The translations under genes were made by a program, and so were the position numbers. The notes under the pieces were generated by a model that had not been told where the DNA came from, searched no databases, and saw only the letters and a list, made by a program, of their open reading frames with translations. 60,499 nt of DNA, from assembly GCF_016446475.1 (NCBI RefSeq), contig NZ_JAEHFP010000011.1, positions 1 to 60,499 of the forward strand. Direction: 5' to 3'. This document shows positions 17,811 to 26,735 of the stretch, piece after piece (the first letter of the stretch is position 1; every line of letters starts with the position of its first letter). Source of the DNA: Paracoccus binzhouensis. Its GTDB lineage: Bacteria; Pseudomonadota; Alphaproteobacteria; Rhodobacterales; Rhodobacteraceae.

Positions 17811-17916
17811 AGCCGCCGCCGGCGGGAGCATTGGCCCGACAGAGAAGCGCGCTGGCCTTGCGGTCGCGCTTTTGTTACGAGTCGCGGTCAGCTTGTTTGC
17901 GAAAGGCAAGGAGTCG

Positions 17917-18693
17917 ATGGCTTACCAGACCCTCACCGTCGAGATCGACGACTACGTAGCGCTGATCCGGCTGAACCGGCCCGAGGCGCTGAACGCACTG
18001 AACTCTCAGCTCATGGGCGAACTGGCCGAGGCGATGGCCGAGGCCGACCGCAACGAGAAGGTGCGCTGCATCGTCCTGACCGGCAGCGAAAAGGCCTTCG
18101 CCGCCGGCGCCGACATCAAGGAGATGTCCCGCAAGAGCTTCGTCGAGGTCTATAACGAGAACATCTTCGGCGACGAGATCGACCGCATCACCGCCACCCG
18201 CAAGCCGATCATCGCCGCCGTCTCGGGCTATGCGCTGGGGGGCGGTTGCGAGCTGGCCATGGCCTGCGACTTCATCCTCTGCGCCGACAATGCCAAGTTC
18301 GGCCAGCCCGAGATCAACCTGGGCGTCATCGCCGGCATCGGCGGAACCCAGCGCCTGACCCGCTTCGTCGGCAAGTCGAAGTCGATGGAGATGCACCTGA
18401 CCGGCCGCTTCATGGATGCGGCCGAGGCCGAGCGCTCGGGCCTGGTCAGCCGCGTGGTGCCGGCCGCCAAGCTGATCCCCGAGGCGCTGGCGGCGGCGAA
18501 GAAGATCGCCGAAAAGAGCCAGATCGCCGTCGCCGCCGCCAAGGAGGCGGTGAACCGCGCCTATGAGACCACGCTGCGCGAGGGCGTGCTGTTCGAGCGC
18601 CGCAGCTTCCAGGCGCTCTTCGCCACCGAGGACCAGAAGGAGGGCATGGCCGCCTTCCTGGAAAAGCGCGAGCCGCAGTTCCGCGACCGCTGA
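17917..18693 (+). CDS. Enoyl-CoA hydratase (crotonase family)
   Basis: The 258-residue crotonase-fold protein hydrates trans-2-enoyl-CoA to 3-hydroxyacyl-CoA. The oxyanion-hole segments [11 protein letters not shown] (near 65) and [15 protein letters not shown] (near 108) are present. Both catalytic glutamates are visible, in the CELAMACDF helix and in [22 protein letters not shown] 17917 is preceded by AAGGCAAGGAG. It is clearly distinct from the hydroxycinnamoyl-CoA hydratase/lyase at 48 kb. It may serve beta-oxidation or polyhydroxybutyrate-linked pathways; the neighbours do not decide this. Confidence 0.92.
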   Translation: MAYQTLTVEIDDYVALIRLNRPEALNALNSQLMGELAEAMAEADRNEKVRCIVLTGSEKAFAAGADIKEMSRKSFVEVYNENIFGDEIDRITATRKPIIAAVSGYALGGGCELAMACDFILCADNAKFGQPEINLGVIAGIGGTQRLTRFVGKSKSMEMHLTGRFMDAAEAERSGLVSRVVPAAKLIPEALAAAKKIAEKSQIAVAAAKEAVNRAYETTLREGVLFERRSFQALFATEDQKEGMAAFLEKREPQFRDR

Positions 18694-18699
18694 TTCCGG

Positions 18700-18727
18700 C
18701 TTGGCTTTCGCCCCGGGCCGCTGTATA
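18700..18727 (+). promoter_or_regulatory. Putative promoter of rpsT
   Basis: CTTGGC at 18700-18705 and TGTATA at 18722-18727 are separated by 16 bp and resemble the alphaproteobacterial housekeeping pattern (CTTGAC / TATA-like). The position just after the enoyl-CoA hydratase stop and about 115 bp before rpsT suits an rpsT promoter with a leader. This is a pattern match only. Confidence 0.45.
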
Positions 18728-18773
18728 GGCCCGGGCTTACATGCGCGTGGGCCCGCTTAAGGCAAGAATCATG

Positions 18774-18793
18774 ACCGTCCGCTTTCGGACGGT
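18774..18793 (+). other. Hairpin in the rpsT leader
   Basis: ACCGTCCG and CGGACGGT form a perfect 8-bp stem with loop CTTT, 49 bp upstream of the rpsT start and downstream of the putative promoter. Ribosomal-protein leaders are often structured, so a role in S20 autoregulation is possible. A weak T-run (CTTTTG) about 13 bases on also leaves a partial terminator possible. Confidence 0.4.
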
Positions 18794-18841
18794 GCCGTGG
18801 GGCTTTTGCGTAATCGAGATACGAGAAAGAGAACAGGACCC

Positions 18842-19111
18842 ATGGCCAACACGCCCCAGTCGAAGAAACGCGCCCGCCAGATCGAGCGCCAGACCGCCGT
18901 CAACAAGGCCCGCCGCTCGCGCATCCGCACCTTCCTGCGCAAGGTCGAGGAAGCCATCGCCAGCGGCAATGCCGACGCCGCCCGCGAAGCCCTGAAGAGC
19001 GCGCAGCCCGAACTGATGCGCGGCGTGACCAAAGGCGTCGTCCACAAGAACACCGCCGCGCGCAAGATCTCGCGCCTGTCGGCCCGGGTGAAGGCCCTGG
19101 CGACCGCCTGA
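18842..19111 (+). CDS. rpsT: 30S ribosomal protein S20
   Basis: The 89-residue basic protein begins [17 protein letters not shown], the hallmark S20 N-terminus, and ends with the conserved [20 protein letters not shown] helix. It binds 16S rRNA early in 30S assembly. The ATG follows AGAACAGGACC. Its position directly before dnaA is common in Rhodobacteraceae. A terminator follows, so rpsT and dnaA are probably separate transcripts. Confidence 0.98.
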   Translation: MANTPQSKKRARQIERQTAVNKARRSRIRTFLRKVEEAIASGNADAAREALKSAQPELMRGVTKGVVHKNTAARKISRLSARVKALATA

Positions 19112-19151
19112 TCGGCTGCGGCATTTGCGCAACTATCGGTAGCAATGACTT

Positions 19152-19182
19152 GGGCGCGCTCCACCCGGGCGCGCCCGATTTT
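19152..19182 (+). terminator. Intrinsic terminator after rpsT
   Basis: GGGCGCGC (19152-19159) pairs with GCGCGCCC (19169-19176) around a 9-base loop and is followed by GATTTT. It starts 41 bp after the rpsT stop codon. Confidence 0.8.
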
Positions 19183-19620
19183 GTCTGGCCTTCCAGGATT
19201 TCCCGATCATTTTCAGCGACTTGCCCAATGTCACGGCAATGTCGCATCCTTGCGAGATTCGATCCGGCAAAGTGACTGTCAAGCGCGAAGATCGGTTGCT
19301 GGCCGGCGCGGGTTCTTGCTAGCTTGTTCCCTGCGATTCACCGTCGCGCCTGGGGGACATGCTCGGAGCGGGGGACAATTACTGTCAACCGTCAGAGCGG
19401 CAGCAGGATCACAGCGATCCGCTACCGAAGATGCACGAGCCGGCTGCCACCGGCATCGTGCGCGTGTCTAATCGTTTCGGCCGCAGGACGGCCCCTGAAC
19501 GCCGCTTCGGTGGTGCGGGGTGTCTTGTTGCCGAGGCTTGTCCGTTCGGGCCGCGCCGTCGAATCGCCTCACGCCGGAGGATTTCGGCGGGCATGGGGAC
19601 AAGAGACGGAACTGGGCGAG
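19183..19620. other. dnaA upstream region without a gene
   Basis: This 438-bp stretch lies between the rpsT terminator and dnaA. It has no convincing coding frame; the dnaA frame is open upstream to 19324 but shows no conserved sequence there. I looked for DnaA boxes (TTATCCACA and one-mismatch forms) and saw none, and there is no A/T-rich unwinding tract, so this is probably the dnaA promoter and leader, not oriC. Confidence 0.5.
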
Positions 19621-20967
19621 ATGGACAGACTTTGGGGGCAGGCACGTGAAGAACTTCAGAAGATCGTCGGAACCGACAGTTTCTCGACCTGGATCGAGCC
19701 GCTCCGCCTGACCGGGGTCGAGGACGGCACGGCGATCATCGCCTGCCCGACCCGTTTCCTGTCCGACTGGGTGTCGCGCCATTACAGCGACGACATCCTG
19801 AAGGTTCTGGACCGCATGGGCGGCCCGGTGCAGCGCCTGAGCTTCCAGACCCGCAGCCAGACCGCCCGCCAGGCCGCCGCGCCGGCCGCCAGGCGCCCCG
19901 CCGCCCCGCGCCCCTCGGGCGAGGAGGAGCTGGCCGCGCCGCTCGACAGCCGCTTCACCTTCGACAATTTCGTTGTCGGCAAGCCCAACGAGCTGGCCCA
20001 TGCCGCCGCCCGCCGGGTGGCCGAGGGCGGGCCGGTGACCTTCAACCCGTTGTTCCTTTACGGCGGCGTGGGCTTGGGCAAGACCCACCTGATGCATGCC
20101 ATCGCCCGCGAGATCCAGAACCGCCAGCCCGAGGCACGGGTGCTCTACTTGTCCGCCGAGCAGTTCATGTATCGCTTCGTCCAGGCACTGCGCGACCGCA
20201 CGGTGATGGATTTCAAGGAACTGTTCCGCACGGTTTCGGTGCTGATGGTCGATGACGTGCAATTCATCGCCGGCAAGGAATCCACGCAGGAGGAATTCTT
20301 CCACACATTCAACACCCTGGTCGATCAGGGCAAGCAGATCGTCATCTCGGCCGACCGCGCGCCGGGCGAGATCAAGGACATGGAGGAGCGCATCAAGTCC
20401 CGCCTGCAATGCGGGCTGGTGGTGGACCTGCACCCGACCGATTACGAGCTGCGCCTGGGCATCCTGCAAAGCAAGACCGACAGTTTCCGCGCGCAATATC
20501 CCGGGCTGCAGATCGCGCCGGGGGTGCTGGAATTCCTGGCGCATCGCATCACCTCGAACGTCCGGGTGCTGGAAGGCGCGCTGCAGCGGCTGTTTGCCTT
20601 CGCCAGCCTGATGGGCCGCGAGATCACGCTGGACATGACCCAGGAATGCCTAGCCGACATCCTGCGCGCCAACGACCGCAAGGTCTCGATCGAGGAGATC
20701 CAGCGGAAAGTGGCCGAGCATTACAACATCCGCCTCGCCGACATGATCGGGCCCAAGCGCGTGCGCACCGTCGCCCGGCCGCGGCAGATCGCCATGTATC
20801 TGTCCAAGCAGATGACCTCGCGCAGCCTGCCCGAGATCGGGCGCCGCTTCGGCGGCCGCGACCACACCACCATCATGCATGGGGTGAAGAAGATCGAGGA
20901 GCTGCGCAGCGCCGACCGCAGCCTGGCGGAAGACATCGACCTGCTGCGCCGGCTGCTGGAAGCCTGA
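19621..20967 (+). CDS. dnaA: Chromosomal replication initiator DnaA
   Basis: The 448-residue DnaA has all four domains: domain I (1-75, WGQAREELQKIVG...FSTWIEPL), a Pro/Ala-rich linker (80-105), the AAA+ domain with Walker A GGVGLGKTH near residue 148 and Walker B VLMVDDVQFI near residue 205, and domain IV with the DnaA-box-binding signature GGRDHTTIMHGVKKI near residue 415. The start at 19621 gives the family N-terminus; its ribosome site is weak, and an upstream in-frame GTG cannot be fully excluded. Confidence 0.97.
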   Translation: MDRLWGQAREELQKIVGTDSFSTWIEPLRLTGVEDGTAIIACPTRFLSDWVSRHYSDDILKVLDRMGGPVQRLSFQTRSQTARQAAAPAARRPAAPRPSGEEELAAPLDSRFTFDNFVVGKPNELAHAAARRVAEGGPVTFNPLFLYGGVGLGKTHLMHAIAREIQNRQPEARVLYLSAEQFMYRFVQALRDRTVMDFKELFRTVSVLMVDDVQFIAGKESTQEEFFHTFNTLVDQGKQIVISADRAPGEIKDMEERIKSRLQCGLVVDLHPTDYELRLGILQSKTDSFRAQYPGLQIAPGVLEFLAHRITSNVRVLEGALQRLFAFASLMGREITLDMTQECLADILRANDRKVSIEEIQRKVAEHYNIRLADMIGPKRVRTVARPRQIAMYLSKQMTSRSLPEIGRRFGGRDHTTIMHGVKKIEELRSADRSLAEDIDLLRRLLEA

Positions 20968-21051
20968 TCGCATCCGCTTGACCTTGCGCGGGATTGTGCC
21001 ACATTGGCGCCCCGCGCCGGGCGCGGCAAGGCCAAGACATAAGGGTGGACC

Positions 21052-22170
21052 ATGAAGTTTTCCATTGAACGCGCCGATCTGGTGAAGGCCGTTTCCCAGG
21101 CCCAGTCCGTCGTCGAACGCCGCAACACCATCCCGATCCTGGCCAATGTGCTGATCGAGGCCACGCCCGACGGCGTCAGCTTCCGCGCCACCGATCTGGA
21201 TACCGAGATCGTGGACCGCGCCACGGCCCAGGTCGAGCGGCCCGGCGCCACCACCGTCTCGGCCGGGATGCTGAACGACATCGCCCGCAAGCTGCCGGAC
21301 GGTGCGCTGGTGCAGCTCAGCCTCGACGCCGCCTCGCAGCGGCTGGCGGTGCAAGCCGGGCGTTCGAATTTCAGCCTGGCCACCCTGCCGCGCGAGGATT
21401 TCCCGGTCATGTCTTCCTCGGAATATTCGGCGAATTTCTCGGCCCCCGCCACGGTGCTGCGCCGGCTGTTCGACAAGTCCAAGTTCGCCATCTCGAACGA
21501 GGAGACCCGCTATTACCTGAACGGCGTCTACATGCATGTCGCGCAGGGCGAGGACGGCCCGACCCTGCGCTGCGTCGCCACCGACGGCCACCGGCTGGCG
21601 CGGATCGACGCGCCGCTGCCCTCGGGCGCCGAAGAGATGCCGGGCGTGATCGTGCCGCGCAAGACCGTGGCCGAGCTGCGCAAGCTGCTGGACGACGACG
21701 AGGCCGAGATCGCGGTCTCGGTCAGCGAGACCAAGGTGCGCTTCGCCACGCCCACCATCACGCTCACCTCGAAGGTGATCGACGGCACCTTCCCGGATTA
21801 CAGCCGCGTGATCCCCTCGGCCAATGCCCGCAAGCTGGAGGTCGATGCCGGCGATTTCGCCAAGGCGGTGGACCGGGTGGCGACGGTCAGCAGCGAGCGT
21901 TCGCGCGCCGTCAAGCTGTCGCTCGACGAGGATCGGCTGGTCCTGTCGGTGAACGCCCCCGATGCCGGCGCGGCCGACGAGGAGCTGCCGGTCGCCTATG
22001 CCGACGAGCCGCTGGAGATCGGCTTCAACGCCAAATACCTGCACGAGATCGCCAGCCAGATCGAGCGCGAGAACGCGGTCTTCCTGTTCAACGGCTCGGG
22101 CGACGCGGCGCTGATCCGCGAGGGCGGCGACACCAGCGCGGTCTATGTCGTCATGCCGATGCGCGTGTGA
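21052..22170 (+). CDS. dnaN: DNA polymerase III beta clamp
   Basis: The 372-residue sliding clamp begins MKFSIERADLVKAVSQAQSV, the typical N-terminus, and has the three repeated clamp folds. Characteristic segments are ERRNTIPILANVLIEA, YYLNGVYMH, the ATDGHRLA motif near residue 180 and the C-terminal end VYVVMPMRV. The length is standard. It lies 84 bp after dnaA, and its stop overlaps the GTG start of recF (GTGA), so dnaN and recF are translationally coupled. Confidence 0.97.
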   Translation: MKFSIERADLVKAVSQAQSVVERRNTIPILANVLIEATPDGVSFRATDLDTEIVDRATAQVERPGATTVSAGMLNDIARKLPDGALVQLSLDAASQRLAVQAGRSNFSLATLPREDFPVMSSSEYSANFSAPATVLRRLFDKSKFAISNEETRYYLNGVYMHVAQGEDGPTLRCVATDGHRLARIDAPLPSGAEEMPGVIVPRKTVAELRKLLDDDEAEIAVSVSETKVRFATPTITLTSKVIDGTFPDYSRVIPSANARKLEVDAGDFAKAVDRVATVSSERSRAVKLSLDEDRLVLSVNAPDAGAADEELPVAYADEPLEIGFNAKYLHEIASQIERENAVFLFNGSGDAALIREGGDTSAVYVVMPMRV

Positions 22171-23243
22171 CGCTGAGCCTGCTGCACCTGACCCAGTTCC
22201 GCAGCTGGGCCAGGCTGGAGATCGAGGCCGACCGCCGCCCCCTTGCCATCCATGGCCCGAACGGCGCCGGCAAGACCAATATCCTGGAAGCCGTCTCGAT
22301 GCTGTCGCCCGGCCGCGGCATGCGCGGCGCCGCGCCCGGCGACCAGGCCCGCAAGGGGCCGGATGTCGGCTGGCAGATCCGCGCCCGGATCGGCGAGCAC
22401 GAGGTGGCGACCCGCGCCCTGCCCGGCGAGCGGCGTGAGGTGGTGATCGACGACAAGCCCGCGACGCAGATCGCGCTTGGCGGGCTGATGCGGGTGATCT
22501 GGCTGACCCCGGCCATGGACCGGCTGTGGACCGACGCGCCGGAACAGCGCCGGCGCTTCCTGGACCGGGTGACGCTGAGCTTCACCCCCGGCCATGCCGA
22601 GGATGCGCTGTCCTATGAAAAGGCCATGCGCGAGCGCAACCGGCTGCTCAAGGACGAGATCCGCGACCCCGGCTGGTATCGGGCGCTGGAGGCGCAGATG
22701 GCCGATACTGGTTCGGCGGTGACGCGCAACCGGCTGGGCGCCATCGCCCGGATCATGGCAGCGCAGGATGGGGCCGGGACCGCCTTCCCCTCGGCCAGCC
22801 TGACCCTGCTGCCGGGCGAGGGTTTCGCGGACGATCCCGATCCCGATAGCATCGCCGCCCGGCTGGCCGAGGGGCGCGGCCGCGACATGGCCGCCGGCCG
22901 CAGCCTGACCGGCCCGCATCGCGCCGACCTAGGCGCGCATTGGGGGCCGCAGGCGATGCCCGCCGCGCTGTCCTCGACCGGCGAGCAAAAGGCGCTGCTC
23001 TTGTCGCTGATCCTCGCCAATGCCCGGGCGCTGGCCGAGGAAAGCCCGGTGCTGCTGTTGGACGAGGTGGCGGCGCATCTGGACGCAAACCGCCGTGCCG
23101 CGCTTTACGACGAGATCTGCGCGCTTGGCGCCCAGGCCTGGCTGACCGGCTCCGGGCCGGAGCTGTTCGAGGCGCTGCGCGGCCGGGCGCAATTCCTGGC
23201 GGTCGCGCGCGACGCCGAGGTCTCGCGCATCATGGGTATTTGA
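22167..23243 (+). CDS. recF: DNA replication and repair protein RecF
   Basis: The 358-residue SMC-like ATPase acts with RecO and RecR to load RecA at gaps. Walker A GPNGAGKTN lies near residue 29, the ABC-type signature LSSTGEQKALLLSL near residue 270 and Walker B VLLLDEVAAHLD near residue 300. The GTG start at 22167 overlaps the dnaN stop. Its partner recO is 1.9 kb downstream, beyond the adenine deaminase gene on the other strand. Confidence 0.95.
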   Translation: MTLSLLHLTQFRSWARLEIEADRRPLAIHGPNGAGKTNILEAVSMLSPGRGMRGAAPGDQARKGPDVGWQIRARIGEHEVATRALPGERREVVIDDKPATQIALGGLMRVIWLTPAMDRLWTDAPEQRRRFLDRVTLSFTPGHAEDALSYEKAMRERNRLLKDEIRDPGWYRALEAQMADTGSAVTRNRLGAIARIMAAQDGAGTAFPSASLTLLPGEGFADDPDPDSIAARLAEGRGRDMAAGRSLTGPHRADLGAHWGPQAMPAALSSTGEQKALLLSLILANARALAEESPVLLLDEVAAHLDANRRAALYDEICALGAQAWLTGSGPELFEALRGRAQFLAVARDAEVSRIMGI

Positions 23244-23282
23244 GGAGCAAAGAAGCCGGCTGGGCGCCGAAAGCGGTGAAGC

Positions 23283-25064
23283 TCAAGGGTCGAGCATCAG
23301 CTCCACCAATTCGAAGCGGGTGACATCGACCAGCCCCAGGTCCGAGATCCGCAATTCGGGGATCACCACCAGCGCCAGCAGCGAATGCTGCATATAGGCG
23401 TTGTTGAGCGTGCAACCGCAATCCTGCATCGCCCTGACGATGCCCTGCGCGGCCTCGGCCACCTCCTCGGCCGGGCGGTCGGACATCAGCCCGGCGATGG
23501 GCAGCGGCACGGTCGCCAGTTCCTCACCGTCGCGGAACGCGGTGACGCCGCCGCCGATCCGGCCCAGGTGGTTCGCCGCCGCCGCCATGCTGTCGCGATC
23601 CGTGCCGACGACGATCATGTGATGGCTGTCATGCGCCACGGTCGAGGCCACCGCCATCCGGCCTCGGTAGCCAAAGCCCGAGACGAAGCCGTTCACCACG
23701 GCGCCGGTCGCCCGGTGGCGCTCGACCAGCGCGATATGGCAGGTCTCGCCCTGCCCCTCGATCACGCCGTCGCGGATCGGCAGCTCGGCGGTCAGCGCCT
23801 TGGTCGGGGCCTGGTTCTCGACCACGCCGATGACGCGGACGCGGGCGCTGTCGCCGGTGGCGCGGATTTCGAAGTCGCCGGCGGTCAGGGTCTTGCCCAG
23901 GTGGATCGAGTTGCGGGCGCTCTCGGGCCAGTCGATGCGCGGGCAGGCGGCCAGCAGGCGGCCGTTCTCGGCCACGAGCCTGCCTTGGGCGATCACCGTC
24001 TCGATGGGCAGGGTCTTGAGGTCGCTGGTCAGGATCAGGTCGGCCCGCCGGCCCGGGGTGATGCTGCCCAGCTCGCGTTGCAGCCCGAAATGGCTGGCGG
24101 CATTGATCGTCGCCATCTGGATCGCCACCAGCGGATCGCAGCCGCAGTCGATGGCGTGGCGCACCACGCGGTTCATGTGGCCCTCATGGACCAGCGTGCC
24201 GGAATGGCTGTCGTCGGTGCAGAGGATGAAGAAGCGCGGATCGAGCCCCTTGTCGGTGATCGCGGTGATCTGGCTTGCCACGTCATACCAGGCCGAGCCC
24301 AACCGCATCATGCAGCCCATGCCCTGGCGCACGCGGGCGATGCCCTGCGCCTCGGTCGTGGTCTCGTGATCGTCATTGGCGCCGCCGGCGACATAGGCGT
24401 GGAAGGGCCGGCCAAGGTCGGGGCTGGCGTAATGCCCGCCAACGGTCTTGCCCGCCGCGCGGGTCGCGGCGATCTCGGCCAGCATCTGGCGGTCGCCCGC
24501 GGCGACGCCGGGGAAATTCATCATCTCGCCCAAGGCCACGATGCCCTCCCAGCCCATGGCCTGCGCCACCTCGCCCTCGGTGATCGGCTGGCCGGTGGTC
24601 TCCAGCCCCGGGGCAGAGGGCGCACAGCTGGGCATCTGGGTGAACATGCTGATCGGCTGAAGCAGCGATTCGTCCCGCATCAGCCGCACACCTTCAAGGC
24701 CCAGCACGTTCGCGATCTCGTGCGGGTCGTGGAAGATCGTCGTGGTGCCATGCGGGATCACCGCCGCCGCGAAGCCGGCCGGCGTGAGCATCCCCGATTC
24801 GACATGCATATGCGCGTCGATCAGGCCCGGGACCATGAAGCGGCCCGCCGCCTCGATCACCTGCGTGTCGGGGCCGATCGCGGGGCCCGCATCCGGCCCG
24901 ACATAGGCCACCCGGCCGTCGGCCACGGCGATGTCGGTGGCGGGGATCACCTCGCGCGTGTGGACATTGACCCATTGCCCGCCCCGGATCACCAGATCGG
25001 CGGGCGCACGCCCCGCCGCCACCTCGACCAGCCGGGCCTGCGATTGGGTCCACGGTTTCAACAT
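23283..25064 (-). CDS. ade: Adenine deaminase (Ade family)
   Basis: The 593-residue amidohydrolase-superfamily protein deaminates adenine to hypoxanthine. Metal ligands: PGLIDAHMHVESGM near residue 80, GLEGV...EMMNFPGV, the VGGHYASP segment and the CTDDSH aspartate near residue 285. The C-terminal adenine deaminase domain (GGVTAFRDGEELATVPLPIAGLMSD) separates it from other amidohydrolases. I chose 25064 because AAGGAGG lies six bases upstream, although an in-frame Met six codons earlier exists. Converges with recF and diverges from recO. Confidence 0.93.
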   Translation of the reverse strand: MLKPWTQSQARLVEVAAGRAPADLVIRGGQWVNVHTREVIPATDIAVADGRVAYVGPDAGPAIGPDTQVIEAAGRFMVPGLIDAHMHVESGMLTPAGFAAAVIPHGTTTIFHDPHEIANVLGLEGVRLMRDESLLQPISMFTQMPSCAPSAPGLETTGQPITEGEVAQAMGWEGIVALGEMMNFPGVAAGDRQMLAEIAATRAAGKTVGGHYASPDLGRPFHAYVAGGANDDHETTTEAQGIARVRQGMGCMMRLGSAWYDVASQITAITDKGLDPRFFILCTDDSHSGTLVHEGHMNRVVRHAIDCGCDPLVAIQMATINAASHFGLQRELGSITPGRRADLILTSDLKTLPIETVIAQGRLVAENGRLLAACPRIDWPESARNSIHLGKTLTAGDFEIRATGDSARVRVIGVVENQAPTKALTAELPIRDGVIEGQGETCHIALVERHRATGAVVNGFVSGFGYRGRMAVASTVAHDSHHMIVVGTDRDSMAAAANHLGRIGGGVTAFRDGEELATVPLPIAGLMSDRPAEEVAEAAQGIVRAMQDCGCTLNNAYMQHSLLALVVIPELRISDLGLVDVTRFELVELMLDP

Positions 25065-25127
25065 GCCTGCCTCCTTGTTCATCGCCCCCAGATTGCGGCA
25101 GGGTGGCACGGAAGGAAAGGCGGCGCG

Positions 25128-25856
25128 ATGGAATGGAGCGGCGAGGCCAGCGTGATGGCGCTGCAAAGGCACGGCGAAAGCGCGGTGATCCTGACCGTGC
25201 TGTCGCGCGAGGCCGGACTGCTGCGCGGCCTGGTGCCGGGCGGCGCCAGCGCCAGGCGCGCCGCCATGCTGCAGCCCGGGAACCGGGTCAGCCTGCGCTG
25301 GCGGGCCCGGCTGGAGGAGCAGCTGGGCACCTTCGCGGCCGAGCCGGCGCGGGCGCGGCCGGGGCTGCTGGCCGGCGCCGATGCGTTGGCGGGCGTGAAC
25401 GCGGTCACCGCGCTGCTGACCTATGCCCTGCCCGAGCGTGACCCGCATCCGCGCCTGGCCGACGCGACCGAGGCACTGCTGGACCTGATGGATGCGGGGA
25501 AAAACTGGGCCGAGGCCTATCTGCGCTGGGAAATGCGGCTGCTCGATGAGCTGGGCTTCGGCCTTGACCTGGCAAGCTGCGCGGTGACCGGCACGCGCGA
25601 GGGGCTGGCCTATGTCAGCCCGCGCTCGGGCCGGGCGGTTTCGGCCCAGGCGGCGGGGGAATGGGCGCCGCGGCTGCTGCCCTTGCCCGCCATGCTGGGC
25701 GGGCGCGGCAATGGCGGCATCGAGGATGCGCTGGCCCTGACCGGGCATTTCCTGCAGGCGCGGCTGGCCGAGGCGCATGCGGGCAAGCCCTTGCCGCCCG
25801 CCCGCGCCCGGCTGGTCGCCCGGCTTATTGCGTCACCGCCCGCCAGCGGATGGTGA
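25128..25856 (+). CDS. recO: DNA repair protein RecO
   Basis: The 242-residue RecO has an OB-fold N-terminal domain starting MEWSGEASVMALQRHGESAVILTVLS and a C-terminal helical domain with the family motif WEMRLLDELGFGLDLASCAVTG near residue 125. It works with RecF and RecR in RecA loading and annealing. AAGGAAAGG precedes the ATG. Its last 32 bases overlap the 3' end of the convergent META-domain gene. Confidence 0.93.
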   Translation: MEWSGEASVMALQRHGESAVILTVLSREAGLLRGLVPGGASARRAAMLQPGNRVSLRWRARLEEQLGTFAAEPARARPGLLAGADALAGVNAVTALLTYALPERDPHPRLADATEALLDLMDAGKNWAEAYLRWEMRLLDELGFGLDLASCAVTGTREGLAYVSPRSGRAVSAQAAGEWAPRLLPLPAMLGGRGNGGIEDALALTGHFLQARLAEAHAGKPLPPARARLVARLIASPPASGW

Positions 25857-26208
25857 CATCGGGCCCGGTCATCACCAGCTCCTCGCCCTCGCGCCTGGCC
25901 TCGCGCACGGCGCCGAGCGCCTGGAAGAAGGCCTGCTCGCCGCCCTCCTGCAGGCAGGCGCGGCGGGTGGTGGCCAGCGCGCCCAGGTCCAGCCTCGGCA
26001 GCGCCGCATTGTTGCGGCCGCTGAACAGGTTGCACGGCCCCTGCCCCGAGACCGCGCCATCCTCGGCGATCCGCAGCGTAGGCGTGCCCGAGATCGCAAC
26101 CCCTTCCACCGCGACCAGTTCGTAATCTCCGGGGATGGCCGCGGGATCCGACTCAGACATGCAGGCGGCCAGCGCCAGAGGCAGGGCCAACAAGATCTTG
26201 CGCATCAT
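25825..26208 (-). CDS. META-domain lipoprotein (HslJ-like), first copy
   Basis: The 127-residue protein has a lipoprotein signal (MMRKILLALPLALAAC, lipobox LAAC, Cys16) and a single META domain: LRIAEDGAVSGQGPCNLFSG followed by ALATTRRACLQEGGEQAFFQAL. This matches the DUF306/META pattern of E. coli HslJ, where the small fold is linked to antibiotic and stress resistance. It probably sits in the outer membrane facing the periplasm. A similar gene lies 27 bp upstream. The 3' end overlaps recO by 32 bp in convergent orientation. Confidence 0.85.
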   Translation of the reverse strand: MMRKILLALPLALAACMSESDPAAIPGDYELVAVEGVAISGTPTLRIAEDGAVSGQGPCNLFSGRNNAALPRLDLGALATTRRACLQEGGEQAFFQALGAVREARREGEELVMTGPDVTIRWRAVTQ

Positions 26209-26235
26209 TCTCTCCTTCAGGCCGTGGCCGCAAGC

Positions 26236-26658
26236 TCACTTCTCCTTGCGATAGCCCGGCTCATAGGTCAGGTAGGTCGGTCCCTTGATGGTCAGCACGC
26301 CGCCTTCATAGGTAATGCCGTTGGCTGCCGACAGCGCCTGGAAATAGCGCGATTCCAGCCGCCCGGCCAACCCGCTGCAAGCCATTTCCGTCCGGGTCAG
26401 CGACCCCAGAGCAAAGGCAGGCGGCTCGGCGTTCTGGCTTGCCGAGTAATGGTTGCAGGGCGCCTGGCCCGAGATCGAGCCGTCCGCCTCGATGGTCATG
26501 CCGACATTGCGCTGCGGCACGGTGTCCGAGCCGATGCCGACCAGCACATAGGGGCCGGTCGGGATATTGGCGCCGGGGGTCGGCGGCGTGGTCGGCTCGC
26601 AGGCGGCAAGGCCGAGCGTGGCGGCAATCGCCGCGGAAATCATGGGGATGCGGGTCAT
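26236..26658 (-). CDS. META-domain lipoprotein (HslJ-like), second copy
   Basis: The 140-residue paralogue has a lipobox LAAC after a 20-residue signal. The META core reads MTIEADGSISGQAPCNHYSASQ, then LTRTEMACSGLAGRLESRYFQAL, which aligns with the downstream copy in the GQxPCN and xxTxxAC motifs. The two copies are in tandem and were probably produced by duplication. The exact role of META-domain lipoproteins in alphaproteobacteria is not established. Confidence 0.85.
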   Translation of the reverse strand: MTRIPMISAAIAATLGLAACEPTTPPTPGANIPTGPYVLVGIGSDTVPQRNVGMTIEADGSISGQAPCNHYSASQNAEPPAFALGSLTRTEMACSGLAGRLESRYFQALSAANGITYEGGVLTIKGPTYLTYEPGYRKEK

Positions 26659-26735
26659 TGGCAGCTCCGTTCTGTTCTCTTGCCGCCATAATGCCCTAAC
26701 GGCCCCCGCTGTCCAGCAGGGGCCGGCATTTCATC

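Noticed and set aside
16866..17909. Very long N-terminal extension of UbiE
   Set aside because: The open frame continues across the divergent mutM gene but carries no methyltransferase similarity; the start at 16865 gives the normal UbiE length.
19112..19620. Chromosomal origin oriC upstream of dnaA
   Set aside because: No DnaA boxes or A/T-rich unwinding region could be found.
23385..25856. 823-codon frame reaching into recO
   Set aside because: It is antisense to adenine deaminase for most of its length; only the last 242 codons, from 25128, are a real gene (recO).
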